Shown here one piece after another: positions 29,637 to 38,174 of a stretch of DNA of 38,174 nucleotides. Where the stretch lies: NCBI GenBank assembly GCA_037447655.1, contig JBBHKE010003147.1, positions 1-38,174 on the forward strand, read 5' to 3'. The translations under genes and the position numbers were made by a program. The notes below the pieces were generated by a model. It ran no database searches, had not been told where the DNA came from, and was given only the letters and a program-made list of their open reading frames with translations. Source of the DNA: Zygnema cylindricum (Eukaryota; Streptophyta; Zygnematophyceae; Zygnematales; Zygnemataceae). Position 1 is the first letter of the stretch. The number at the start of each line of letters is the position of its first letter.

Positions 29637-30280
29637 ATCTTCTGTCAAGCTGCGCTGTTCTCCGGACAGCTGGACGGTTTCTTTGCGTGTATTATATCGT
29701 GCTCGCTCGACAAATATCGCGCGTGCGGGCATGATATCCTGAACACGAGCAGTCGACACGATGCGGCATGACACCCATTAGACCCCCTTACCAGAGATAG
29801 AGGATCTTTCACGTCTAATTGCAAAGCTTAGTTTGCAAGATGTGGAACAACAAGATCAATTGAAAGTAGTTCGGCGAATGTTGGCAACTCTCACACGAGA
29901 AATGTAAAAAAAGATAAAAAAATTGTACAAGTGATGATTATAGCGGGTGAGTTGGTGAAAAAGTTGACCTGCTGGTAAGCTTTTCTTTATGCCTAAACTT
30001 CCAAACCATTATTGGGATATTTTTTGTAGGATTGCTCGTTCATAATAATCGTTCATTATAATATTTTTGCTAGCTGAAAATTATAAAGAATTAAACAACA
30101 GACGTTGAACCAACGACGACGGTGTTGGATTGATGGTTCAGTTACAACAGAATATCATCGCTGAATTAACAAAGACATACTGTTGAAGCTGAACTACGTC
30201 GACAAATTGTCGTAGCTAGCCGACATAAACATTCTGGAGTCATGTAATACTGATTGCTTTAATTTTTTTTCTTCATGTTA
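29637..30280 (+). other. Coding-like flank with possible intron, origin unknown
   Basis: At 29794-29907 an open piece reads EIEDLSRLIAKLSLQDVEQQ followed by DQLKVVRRMLATLTREM, charged and helix-forming. Further on are LLAENYKELNNRR, LMVQLQQNIIAEL and VEAELRRQIVVASRHKHSG up to a TAA near 30246. Between them, CTG|GTAAGC (near 29976) and TTTTTTTGTAG|G (near 30029) would make a short intron of roughly 55 bases. I do not recognise the family. It could be a host gene fragment, the tail of another element, or chance. The complete gypsy element D is inserted just after it. Confidence 0.35.
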
Positions 30281-30285
30281 ATTAC
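30281..30285. repeat. Target-site duplication, left (ATTAC)
   Basis: ATTAC directly before the TGTAACAG start of the 5' LTR; the same five bases follow the 3' LTR at 38052-38056. Five bases is the usual size for Ty3/gypsy insertions. Confidence 0.85.
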
Positions 30286-31255
30286 TGTAACAGTAATAGT
30301 GGATTGAACTTGTTTATAAAAGAGTATTTAGGTGTTATGATTATAGAGTACTAAATTTGTCAGACATATGCAAAAGAATCATGCTATTTAGAGTTATATT
30401 TTAAAAGCAATAGCGATCGGTGTATTTAGGTGACAACGCGGGATCTAAATAACAAGTGGGTATCATTGAAACGGGTTAAGGGTCAAATTAGTACCGAAAT
30501 TTCGCGTGTACGTTTCATAAAGTTCTAATGAAACGTTTAGTATGCACGGTGGTTCGTTTCGTACAAATTTTAGTACGAAACGTCACTTTCACTTAAGGGA
30601 ATTTCCTCGGAAGTTTCGCGTGCGAAATTTGTTACGAACGATCGTGCGAAGTCGCGTTTCGTTTGCCGCGCACTTTTGACCGTAAATGTTACGTAGTGAA
30701 ACGTAACATTTGATTGGTTAGTAAAATGCTAAGAAGTTAATAAAAGATTTTGCAAGTTTTTGCATTGGTCTGTTTGAGTCTTTGCTGATCAATGATTGGC
30801 CCAACTAAAAGCATGTTAAAACAGAACGTTTGACTCTGGTTTGACTAGTCGAAGGCGATGATAGATAAATAGTGAAGTGTAAGAGGAGGGTAGACATCTT
30901 TTCATTTGGAAAACTTTGTGGAAATTCCGGCTGATCTTGGTCTTGAGCGATTAACACCAAATTGGAGAAAAGGCATTTTTGCATTGAAATCATTTACTAA
31001 CTAACTAATGTTATAGTAATTAAGAGATAGAATTATTAAGAGTGGAGAGTAGTGGAAAAAAATTTAATAAGAAGGGTTGAGCCACGAGGGCAAGAGACCA
31101 AGCTATTGTTATCTAGACAAAAGCTTCTTCTAATTTAAAGTTTATCCTTATGTGAGTGTTTTCCAATGTGGATGTGTATTTTCCAATATGTGGAATGAGT
31201 GGTTGGGATTGTTTGTAGTAATGGGATTTTGTGAGAGGTAAAAGATCCTGTTACG
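30286..31255 (+). repeat. 5' LTR of element D
   Basis: It begins TGTAACAG and ends CTGTTACG, an 8-base inverted end with one change (CG instead of CA). It aligns throughout with 37085-38051. U3 contains CpG-rich palindromes and repeated GAAACG/CGTTTC words. A TATA-like GATAAATA lies near 30862. Confidence 0.93.
30555..30582. repeat. U3 palindrome CGTTTCGTAC
   Basis: CGTTTCGTAC and GTACGAAACG flank an 8-base AT loop, a perfect 10-bp inverted repeat. A second one, TTTCGC-GT-GCGAAA, is at 30614-30627. In the 3' LTR the first has two changed bases, while the second is kept. Confidence 0.85.
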
Positions 31256-31257
31256 TA

Positions 31258-31269
31258 TGGTATAAAAGT
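31258..31269 (+). other. Primer-binding site, tRNA-iMet-like
   Basis: TGGTATAAAAG starts two bases after the 5' LTR. It resembles TGGTATCAGAG, the sequence complementary to the 3' end of plant initiator tRNA-Met, with two mismatches in the first eleven bases. Confidence 0.7.
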
Positions 31270-32066
31270 TTGGTTAGAAACCAAAGAGAAGTTTGCTCAC
31301 CCGAAAATCGATTGTCGTGACCAGTGAGGGTGCTCTAACCTGTGTCGGTAGAACCACAATATGAAGTGGTAAAGGATGGGAGGGAAACTGAGTGATCTCA
31401 CATCCAGCGGACGCTGGTTAGAAGTGGGGCGTACTCAAGTCCTAAGGACTAAGGCGGGGTAAGCAGTAGAGATACCGCTGAAGCTCACTCCAATTACCTA
31501 GAGGCCAAACAAACTTGCCTTCTCCTATTAATGATTCATGTGAGGAGAGAGGGCTTGAAGCCATGAAGGGTGAGGATGTGAGGATTATAGAGTAAAAAAT
31601 CCTAATAAAGTGGGAAGTGGGAAGTTTTGTAATAGAGGAGAAGTAAAGTGGAGTACTTTACTTCTTCAAGAGCAAAGGAGTCCAAAAATGACTCAAAACT
31701 TTTCAAACCCTAAATTGTTACCTTTGATTGCTTTCAATTTTGCTGTTGTAAAATTTGTGGTTAAATCTTACCTTTGAGAGCTTTCAATTTTGCTGTTGCA
31801 CAATTCGTGGGGAAATTTTTACCTTTTGTATCTATGTTAGGAAATTGAAATTTGAATTTGCACTAACTTAGTGTCAATGTTTTTTTTTGTTTTTTATTTC
31901 TCAGATTTTGACATTTTCAAATGATTCGTTAAGGAGAAAAAGTCTTGAATTGGAACAATCTTAGGACCTCAAATCTGCAGCAAATTTCTTTGGGAAATTA
32001 TATTCATTGTTTCCTTTTGCTTGATTTCATTGTGTGATAATGGCAAATTTTGCATAGAAATGTGAA
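31270..32066 (+). other. Untranslated leader of element D
   Basis: About 800 bases between primer-binding site and gag with no gene. A duplicated sentence-like repeat occurs near 31705-31810: GCTTTCAATTTTGCTGTTG appears twice, about 60 bases apart (31729 and 31780). Confidence 0.6.
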
Positions 32067-33370
32067 ATGGAGAATGCTTTGAATGTGTTGAACAACCGCA
32101 CTGTGAAATTGGTCAAAAGATTTAATAATCATGTTGCCGCTGTGGATGAAACCATTTGCGAATTGAAAAGTGAATTGAAAGTTGTTAAAGAAAATGGAAA
32201 TTTGTCAAATGAGAAATTAGATTAACTTATTAACTTAATTCAGACCAAGAATGATATTAATGACCAAAAGGGTGAAAGTAGTAAAAATAATGCCAGTTTG
32301 AGGGAGGATGATCATGATAGACCTAAAAAGATAAGAGATCTGAAATTGTCTATTAGTGAGGCACCACTGTTTGATGGTAAGAAGATTGATGAGTTTGAGG
32401 CTTTGATTTTTCATAGGGAGTATTATTTGGAATATAGAAATTGATATCGTAATGATTACACTTCTTTTTCTGTTAGCTGTCTGAAAGGCGATGCTCAGAT
32501 TTGGTATTACACTCAGAGAAGGTCTAAATTGATTCCTGATAAATTGATTGGGAAACTTTTGAAATCGCGATCAAATCACGATTTTTGTCTGTCACTTTGA
32601 AATCTAGGATGGAAGAAAAGTCGGTGAACTGTAAGCAGACTAGATCTGTGAAGAATTACGTTGTGGAATTTGACTCATCTAGCAATCACGTCATAGGTTT
32701 GACTGATAAAATGGCTAAGTTGCATTTCTTAAATTATCTAAACCCTATACTGAAATCAAAATTGAAACATCAAAAATTTAATAATTTGAAAGAATTATAA
32801 GACAAAGCATTGGAATTAGAGGATTTGTTGGGGTATAATCGGGAAACTAGATCACTTAGGGGTAATTTGAATGAAGTATCAGAGTGGGATGAGGGGGAAT
32901 TTGTGGATGAGGGTCTGAATGCTGGTCTGGTGAATAGGCATAAAATTTTCAGGGGAAATCAGAAGGGTGGACAGAGTGTTAATGCAAGAAAACAAATTTA
33001 ATAATAGAGGGGGATACATTAAGAGTCCTAAACCAAGCATTAATACTCAGAAGCCTAACCTTACCATCTCCACTTGCATTATTTGTCAAAAAAAGGGTCA
33101 TAGAGCATTTGAGTGTGCACAACTGAAAAATATTAACTGTTATAACTGTGGAGAGGAGAGACATTTAAGTAGAGAGTAAACAAAACCCAAAAAGAAAGTC
33201 ACTAGTTTCAAATGCGAAGGATAAAATCATTACGCTAAAGACTGTACAGATAAAGGTTCTCTCAAAACAGTTGATGTAAATGAAAGTTTCTAAGAGGATA
33301 TTTTATTATACCTAGCTGAGCATGAAGCCCATGAGGTGGGAAACGGAAATGACGATCTGAAAGTCCTCAG
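32067..33370 (+). pseudogene. Element D gag with zinc knuckles
   Basis: The ATG at 32067 opens MENALNVLNNRTVKLVKRFN and a coiled-coil-like N-terminus (CELKSELKVVKENGNLSNEK). After a stop the frame continues with KLSISEAPLFDGKKIDEFEA and SVSCLKGDAQIWYYTQRRSK, a retrotransposon gag capsid pattern. A shifted frame has SRMEEKSVNCKQTRSVKNYV and MAKLHFLNYLNPILKSKLKH. Knuckle 1, CIICQKKGHRAFEC (33075-33116), is intact C-x2-C-x4-H-x4-C. Knuckle 2, CYNCGEERHLSRE, has a stop where the last Cys belongs. A third, CEG-stop-NHYAKDC, is degraded. Stops and at least two frame changes make it non-functional. Two earlier ATGs (32040, 32062) are followed at once by stops. Confidence 0.85.
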
Positions 33371-34147
33371 TTGAGTCAACCGGATCCTGAAGTTAAGGAG
33401 CTAACTTTTGAGGGCAAATTAATGAATGGAAAAGTTAAGATAGTTGAGTTTATTATAATTTTCACTTTACTGCATAGTTTAAGTTATCCGTCTGATGAAA
33501 TTCTCAACAACAGACCTATGTTAGGACAGTTAAGTAATGATGACACCAGACATAGTTTGATTAGATTCGAGTCATTAGTGGAAGGAAAACCGTTGAAAGT
33601 AATGGTTGATTCAGGTGCCACACATAATTTTATTTCACATAGATTTGTAGAGGAAAATAAAATTCCTACTGTCACAAGGGAAAAGCCTTTACATGCTCAA
33701 GTGGTAAATGGTAATAAGTCCACATTAGACTTAGAAATTGACACGATAGAAGTTGATATCCAGGGTGATAAAATGAAATTTGTGTGTGAAATAATAAACT
33801 TGGGAAGTGAATAACTAATTATAGGAAAACCTTGGTTTATTGAACACAATCCTCAAATTAATTGGGAAATTAACACCTTGAAAGTGAAGTCTAAAAACGG
33901 ATGGAAGGTTTTGTAAGCATTATCTCCTAAGAAATTGCATAGGAATCATATAAATAACATAACCACATTGGGAGTGGAAGGTTTGATATTTGCTAAACAA
34001 TTTAAAAAACACTTAAATGATAAAACAAATCATGCTTTCTTGTTATTAGTAACTGAAGCAGTTACTGATGAAAGGGGGGAGAAAACACTAACATTGATGT
34101 CATCTCTAAATCAAACACCACTAAACTTTCGAAAAACTAAAATCTGA
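33371..34147 (+). pseudogene. Element D retropepsin region
   Basis: The frame shows SLIRFESLVEGKPLKVMVDS followed by GATHNFISHRFVEENKI, with the catalytic DSGA at 33608-33619 intact. It then reads ARVVNGNKS-like LHAQVVNGNKSTLDLEI and, after a stop, LIIGKPWFIEHNPQINWE, the L-G-x-x-W-L block that closes retropepsins. The domain would cleave the polyprotein. Stops at 33812 and 33913 interrupt. The tail to 34147 is the spacer before RT. Confidence 0.88.
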
Positions 34148-34190
34148 TTGTGTACATGACATTAATACATTTGATGTTGCTGTTTAAGAT

Positions 34191-35083
34191 TTGATTTTTG
34201 AAATTCAAGATGTTTTTCCAAGTGATTTTCCCTCAAGAAAGCCACCTTCCCGAGATGTGGAACATGTTATTAAACTTGAACTTGGATACAACCCTCCTGC
34301 CACAAGAATTTATAAGCACAGTTTCTTTGAACAAGAGGAGTTAAAGAACCAGATCAAGGAACTCCTAGAGAAAGAACATATTCAGCCCAGCAAATCGCCG
34401 TATGGAGCACCATATCTCTTCGTCAAAAAAATGACGGAACGTTGAGAATGTGTGTCGATTATCGTAGGCTGAACAAGATTATGGTGAAAGGTAAATTTTC
34501 GTTACTTTTAATTTCTGATTTGATAGATCGTTTAAAAGGTGCTAAAGTGTTTTCCTTGATTGACCTGCGTAGTGGCTTTAATGAGGTGCCAATTAGAATT
34601 GAAGATGTTGATAAAACTGCTTTCGAGCTAGGGTAGGTCATTTCGAATGGATAGTGATGCCATTCGGCTTAACGAATGCACGGCCTACTTACCAAAGATT
34701 AATGAACCAAACCTTTTCAAATTAAATAGATGAGTTTGTCCAAGTGTTTATTGATGATATTTTAGTCTACAGTGAATCTAAAGAACAACATGTAATTCAT
34801 TTAAGAAGAGTGTTAGAAAGGTTAAGAGAAAAAAAAACATATGGAAAATTGTCAAAATCAAGCTTTCTTAAAAGTGAACAATTATTTTTGGGACACAAAG
34901 TTAGTGGGGAAGGTGTTAAAACATATCCATCCAAGATTTTAGCAATCCAAAATTAGAAACTACCTACTAATGTCACAGAAGTTAGATCATTTTTGGGATT
35001 GGCCACTTATTACAAAAAAATTATCGCAACTTTAGTATGATCGTCGCACCTTTGACTGATTTACTTCGAAGAACGAGACGTTT
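34191..35083 (+). pseudogene. Element D reverse transcriptase
   Basis: Gypsy RT in several frames. It reads FEIQDVFPSDFPSRKPPSRD, VEHVIKLELGYNPPATRIYK, KELLEKEHIQPSKSPYGAPY, MRMCVDYRRLNKIM, KVFSLIDLRSGFNEVPI (motif A), [20 protein letters not shown] and VQVFIDDILVYS (catalytic FIDD at 34747-34758). It continues with GKLSKSSFLKSEQLFLGHKV and EVRSFLGLATYYKKI. Breaks include a frameshift at about 34437 in KKNDG, a stop at 34634, a stop after LMNQTFSN and one near 34955. The catalytic aspartates are present. Confidence 0.92.
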
Positions 35084-35577
35084 GTGTGGGGAGCTGATCA
35101 AGAGGGAGCATTCGAGGAACTAAAAGGAAAGTTGACCTTTGCCCCTACATTGGTGTATCTTGACCCTACTGGGGAATTTGAAGTTCTGATCACTACAGAT
35201 GCATGTGATAATGGTCTAGGTGCAATCATAAGTCAAAAAGTCGGCAAACACATTCATCTTATTGCTTTTGAGTCTAGAAAAATCAATGATGTTGAAAAAA
35301 ACTATACAGCACAGAAAAAAGAATTAATTGCAATTGTACATGCATTGGTGAAATGGCGTTGTTATTTGAATAATAAAGAATTCACATTTCACTGTGATAA
35401 TAAAGCAATCTCTTATTTACAAAGATTAAGTGATGCACAAATTATGACTGGCAAACACGTTAGGTGGATGCAGAAATTCGCATATTTCAAATTTAATGTC
35501 AAACATATTCTTGGGAAGACAAATGTAGTCGCAGATCTTTTAAGTAGATGTTTTGAAATAAGTGTTATTGTTCAAGA
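35084..35577 (+). pseudogene. Element D RNase H
   Basis: This is the first part of an uninterrupted frame of 227 residues. It reads ADQEGAFEELKGKLTFAPTL, FEVLITTDACDNGLGAII (first Asp), AFESRKINDVEKNYTAQKKE followed by LIAIVHALVKWRCYL (Glu), FTFHCDNKAISYLQ (second Asp) and VKHILGKTNVVADLLSRC (last Asp). All four catalytic positions appear kept, the only domain of element D without an internal stop. The same frame runs on into the start of integrase. Confidence 0.9.
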
Positions 35578-36883
35578 TGAATTGTTTTTAGATACAATTA
35601 GAAATGGTTATGATAAGGATCCTAATCTTGCTATGATTTGCAAAAATATTTCGGGAGGGAATCCTAACCCATTGAATGAGAGGCATGTCAAAAACTTTAG
35701 ATTAAAAGATGGTTACAGTATTTGCAAATTGGGGATAGATTATGCATTCTTGAAGTGGGAGACTTAAAAATACAAATTTTACCGGAAGCTCATGAGCAAT
35801 TAGGATATCTAGGTTGAGATAAAACTCTTAGTTGATAGCAAAGTAGATTGTTTTGGCTTGGGATCGCAAAGAAGGCGTCAAAACACCTGGAAAGTTGTGT
35901 CCCTTGCCAAAAGAGTAAACCTAGTACCCAAAAACCTAAAGGTCTCTTAAAACCTTTGGATATCCTCGAAAGACCGTGGGAATCTGTTAGTAAGGATTTT
36001 ATTGTCAGGTTGCCAACTACATCTAAAAGAAATGACGGTATCATGGTCGTAGTCGATAGGTTCAGTTAAATGACAATCTTTATCCCTTGCAAAACCACTC
36101 ATTCAGTTGTAGATATTGCAAAGTTATATTTTCACACATCATGGAGTCCCTCTATCTATAGTCAGTGATAGAGATTCTAAATTTACGTCTGCTTTTTGAA
36201 AAAAATTACAGCAAAATTTAGGCTCTGAATTGAAAATGAGTACCGCTTATCATCCTCAAACAGATGGACAGACAGAAAAGATGAACCGTACACTAGAGGA
36301 AATGCTTAGGACTATTTGTAGTGGAGTTCAAGACACATGGGAATCTAAACTGCCATTAATGGAATTTGCATACAATTCATGTAAACATGCTAGTACAAGA
36401 TTCTCACCATTTAAAGTTGCATACAAATACCAACCTAGAGAAGCATTAGACTTAATAACAGGGGTCACTCAAGAGAATAGGGGTTTTGGAACACAGTTTT
36501 GGGAATACATTCAAACAGTTTGGAAAACTGTCCGGGATGCATTAGTGGAGGCATAAAGGAGGCAAGAATTAAATGCTAGCCGTAAACGGGGTGATTAGGT
36601 GTTACTCACAGGTGACAAGGTTTGGCTTTCTACAACTCATTACAGGTGCAAGATCGGGGAACAATCGGATCCTACGGGGAAATTTGCTCCTAAGTATATC
36701 GGACCATTTATTGTAACCGAAATGATATCGTCAGTTGCTGCCAAATTGGATTTTCCACCTTTAACAAAAATTTATCCAGTGATACACATCAGCCAATTCA
36801 AACTAGCGAATCTTCGACCAACTGAACGAGAATTGGAATTGGATCCCTCAATAATTATAGATATGAAGTCCACAAATGGGTAA
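35578..36883 (+). pseudogene. Element D integrase
   Basis: The N-terminal finger is broken: EAHEQLGYLG, stops, then FWLGIAKKASKHLESCVPCQ (H-C-C part). The catalytic core keeps D,D-35-E. Asp is in SKDFIV (35995-35997), Asp in SIVSDRDSKF (36167-36169) and Glu in HPQTDGQTEKMNRTLEEMLR (36275-36277), with exactly 35 residues between the last two. KLPLMEFAYNSCKHASTRFS follows, then the C-terminal block KFAPKYIGPFIVTEMISSVA and YPVIHISQFKLA. A chromodomain is not evident; DELTLEDNFLSFYKG at about 36960 might be its worn end. One frameshift and several stops interrupt. Confidence 0.9.
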
Positions 36884-37071
36884 TATATTGGGTTGGTCAA
36901 CGGTTCAACGTCGACAATACTATATTCTAGCAAGTGCATTATCTATGAAGACTTGAGGATGAGTTAACTTTAGAGGATAATTTTTTGAGTTTTTACAAAG
37001 GTATTGGAGGGATAATAATAAAAAAGTCCCGTCTTGGGAATTAAAGGTGTTTTAACTGAGTTGTTAAAAAT

Positions 37072-37084
37072 AAGGAGGGGATGA
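37072..37084 (+). other. Polypurine tract of element D
   Basis: AAGGAGGGGATGA stands directly before the TGTAACAG start of the 3' LTR, the expected primer for plus-strand DNA synthesis. Confidence 0.85.
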
Positions 37085-38051
37085 TGTAACAGTAATAGCG
37101 GATTGAACTTGTTTACAAAGGGGTATTTTTGTGTTATGATTACAGAGTACTAAATTTGGTAGACGTATGCGAAAGAATCACGCTATTTGGAGTTATATTT
37201 TAAAAGTTATATCGATGGGTGTATTTAGGTGACAGTGTGGGGTCTCAATAAGAAGTGGGTGTCATTGAAACGGGTTAAGGGTCAAATTAGTACCGAAATT
37301 TCGCGTGTACGTTTTATAAAGTTCTAATGAAACGTTTAGAATGCACGGTGGTTCGATTCGTACAAATTTTAATACGAAACGTCACTTTCACTTAAAAGAA
37401 TTTCCTAGGAAGTTTCGCGTGCGAAATTTGTTACGCACGATTGTGCGAAGTTGCGTTTTTGGCGCGCACTTTTGCGCTTAAATGTTGCGTAGTCAAACGT
37501 AATGTTTGATTGGTTAGTAAAATGCTAAGTAATTAGTAAGAGGTTTCACACGTTTTTGCATTGGTCAGTTTGAGTCATTGCTGATCAATGATTGGCTCAG
37601 GTAAAAGCCTGTTAAAACGAAAGGGTTTTACTCTGGCTTGGCTAGTCCAAGGCGATGATAGATAAATAGTGAAGTGTAAGAGGAGAGTAGACATCTTTTC
37701 GTTTGGAAAAGTTTGTGGAAATTCCGGTTGATCTTGGTTCGAGCGATTAATACAAAATTGGAGAAAAAGCATTTTTGCATTGAAATCTCTTACTAACTAA
37801 ATAGTGTTTTAGTAGTTAAGAGATAGAATTATTAAGAGTGGAGAGTAGTGGAAAACACTTTAATAAGAGGGGTTGAGCCTCGAGGGCAAGAGACCAAGCT
37901 AATGTTATGTGGACAAAAGTTTATTGTAATTTAAAGTTTATCCTTATCTGAGTGTTATCCAATGTGGGTGTGTATTTTCCAATGTGTGGAATAAGTGGTT
38001 GGGATTGTTTGTAGTAATGGGATATTTTGAGAGGTACGAGATCCAATTACA
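37085..38051 (+). repeat. 3' LTR of element D
   Basis: It aligns with 30286-31255 over its whole length. It begins TGTAACAG and ends with the canonical CA (AATTACA) at 38051. Confidence 0.93.
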
Positions 38052-38056
38052 ATTAC
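38052..38056. repeat. Target-site duplication, right (ATTAC)
   Basis: Identical to 30281-30285. It marks the end of element D and the resumption of the pre-insertion sequence. Confidence 0.85.
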
Positions 38057-38130
38057 TAACCCCATCATCTTTCATATGATTTTTTTTACTTCTTCTCCTC
38101 ATCTACAAACGATCAAAAAGCAAAAAGAAG

Positions 38131-38174
38131 ATGGGTCGAAAGGGTGGTCATAGTAAGAGATATAAAAGATACGA
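38131..38174 (+). CDS. Start of an open frame cut by the window end
   Basis: An ATG opens MGRKGGHSKRYKRY and runs off the window. It is very basic and follows a purine-rich leader (AGCAAAAAGAAG). It is too short to identify and may be chance. It lies in the sequence into which element D inserted. Confidence 0.25.
   Translation, partial: MGRKGGHSKRYKRY

Larger units (their letters stand above)
30286..38051 (+). mobile_element. Complete Ty3/gypsy LTR retrotransposon (element D), coding-dead
   Basis: Full structure of 7766 bases: two LTRs, primer-binding site, leader, gag with zinc knuckles, protease, RT, RNase H, integrase, polypurine tract, and an ATTAC duplication on both sides. Pol order (PR-RT-RH-INT) is that of Ty3/gypsy. 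By eye the LTRs differ at roughly one base in ten to twelve, so the insertion is old. Stops and frameshifts occur in every domain, so it is not autonomous. It is unrelated in LTR and gag to the methyltransferase-bearing family and carries no extra domain. Confidence 0.93.

Noticed and set aside
36884-37070. Chromodomain at the end of element D integrase
   Set aside because: DELTLEDNFLSFYKG vaguely resembles the end of a chromodomain, but the aromatic-cage region upstream is not recognisable.

Overview
This window looks like a repeat-filled stretch of a land-plant or streptophyte-alga nuclear genome. I see no intact host gene, rRNA, tRNA or CRISPR array. The supporting features are plant-type Ty1/copia and Ty3/gypsy LTR retrotransposons nested in each other, a primer-binding site resembling initiator tRNA-Met, and arrays of the plant telomere-box motif. 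Almost every reading frame is broken by stops and frameshifts. Species cannot be named from the sequence.

Layout. 1-6.1 kb: a very decayed copia element on + (gag, protease and pre-integrase remnants), followed by about 4 kb of A-rich sequence with no recognisable domain. 6.1-17.3 kb: two copies, both on -, of an unusual gypsy family that carries a C5 cytosine DNA methyltransferase (DNMT) between protease and reverse transcriptase. Copy 1 reads LTR (12.1-13.4), gag (11.3-10.2), zinc knuckle (9.7), protease (7.8-7.3), DNMT (7.1-6.1) and is interrupted by a truncated copia on + (7.77-9.26). Copy 2 reads gag-like ORF (17.3-16.6), DNMT (16.5-15.4), RT (15.1-14.0), RNase H (13.98-13.57), and then runs into the LTR that also serves copy 1. 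17.3-20.6 kb: a different gypsy pol without DNMT (-). 20.6-24.8 kb: a second copia (+) that has lost its integrase core. 24.8-29.6 kb: three LTR copies of the DNMT-gypsy family, two of them head to head around a GCACGC-rich core, then a telomere-box-rich leader and the same gag (+), truncated. 29.6-30.3 kb: a coding-like segment of unknown origin with a possible short intron. 30.286-38.051 kb: a structurally complete but coding-dead gypsy element with two LTRs, PBS, gag, protease, RT, RNase H, integrase, polypurine tract and an ATTAC target-site duplication. The last 120 bases resume the disrupted flank.

The item of most interest is the DNMT-bearing gypsy family. In copy 2 the methyltransferase keeps its PCQ, ENV, R-x-R, ERVMGF and C-terminal motifs and is joined in one open frame to the start of RT. 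Captured DNMTs in retrotransposons have been reported in charophytes and dinoflagellates (de Mendoza and colleagues, 2018), so the principle is known. The architecture, linked LTRs and apparent lack of integrase here deserve checking. All family calls are by eye from motifs; no database search was possible.
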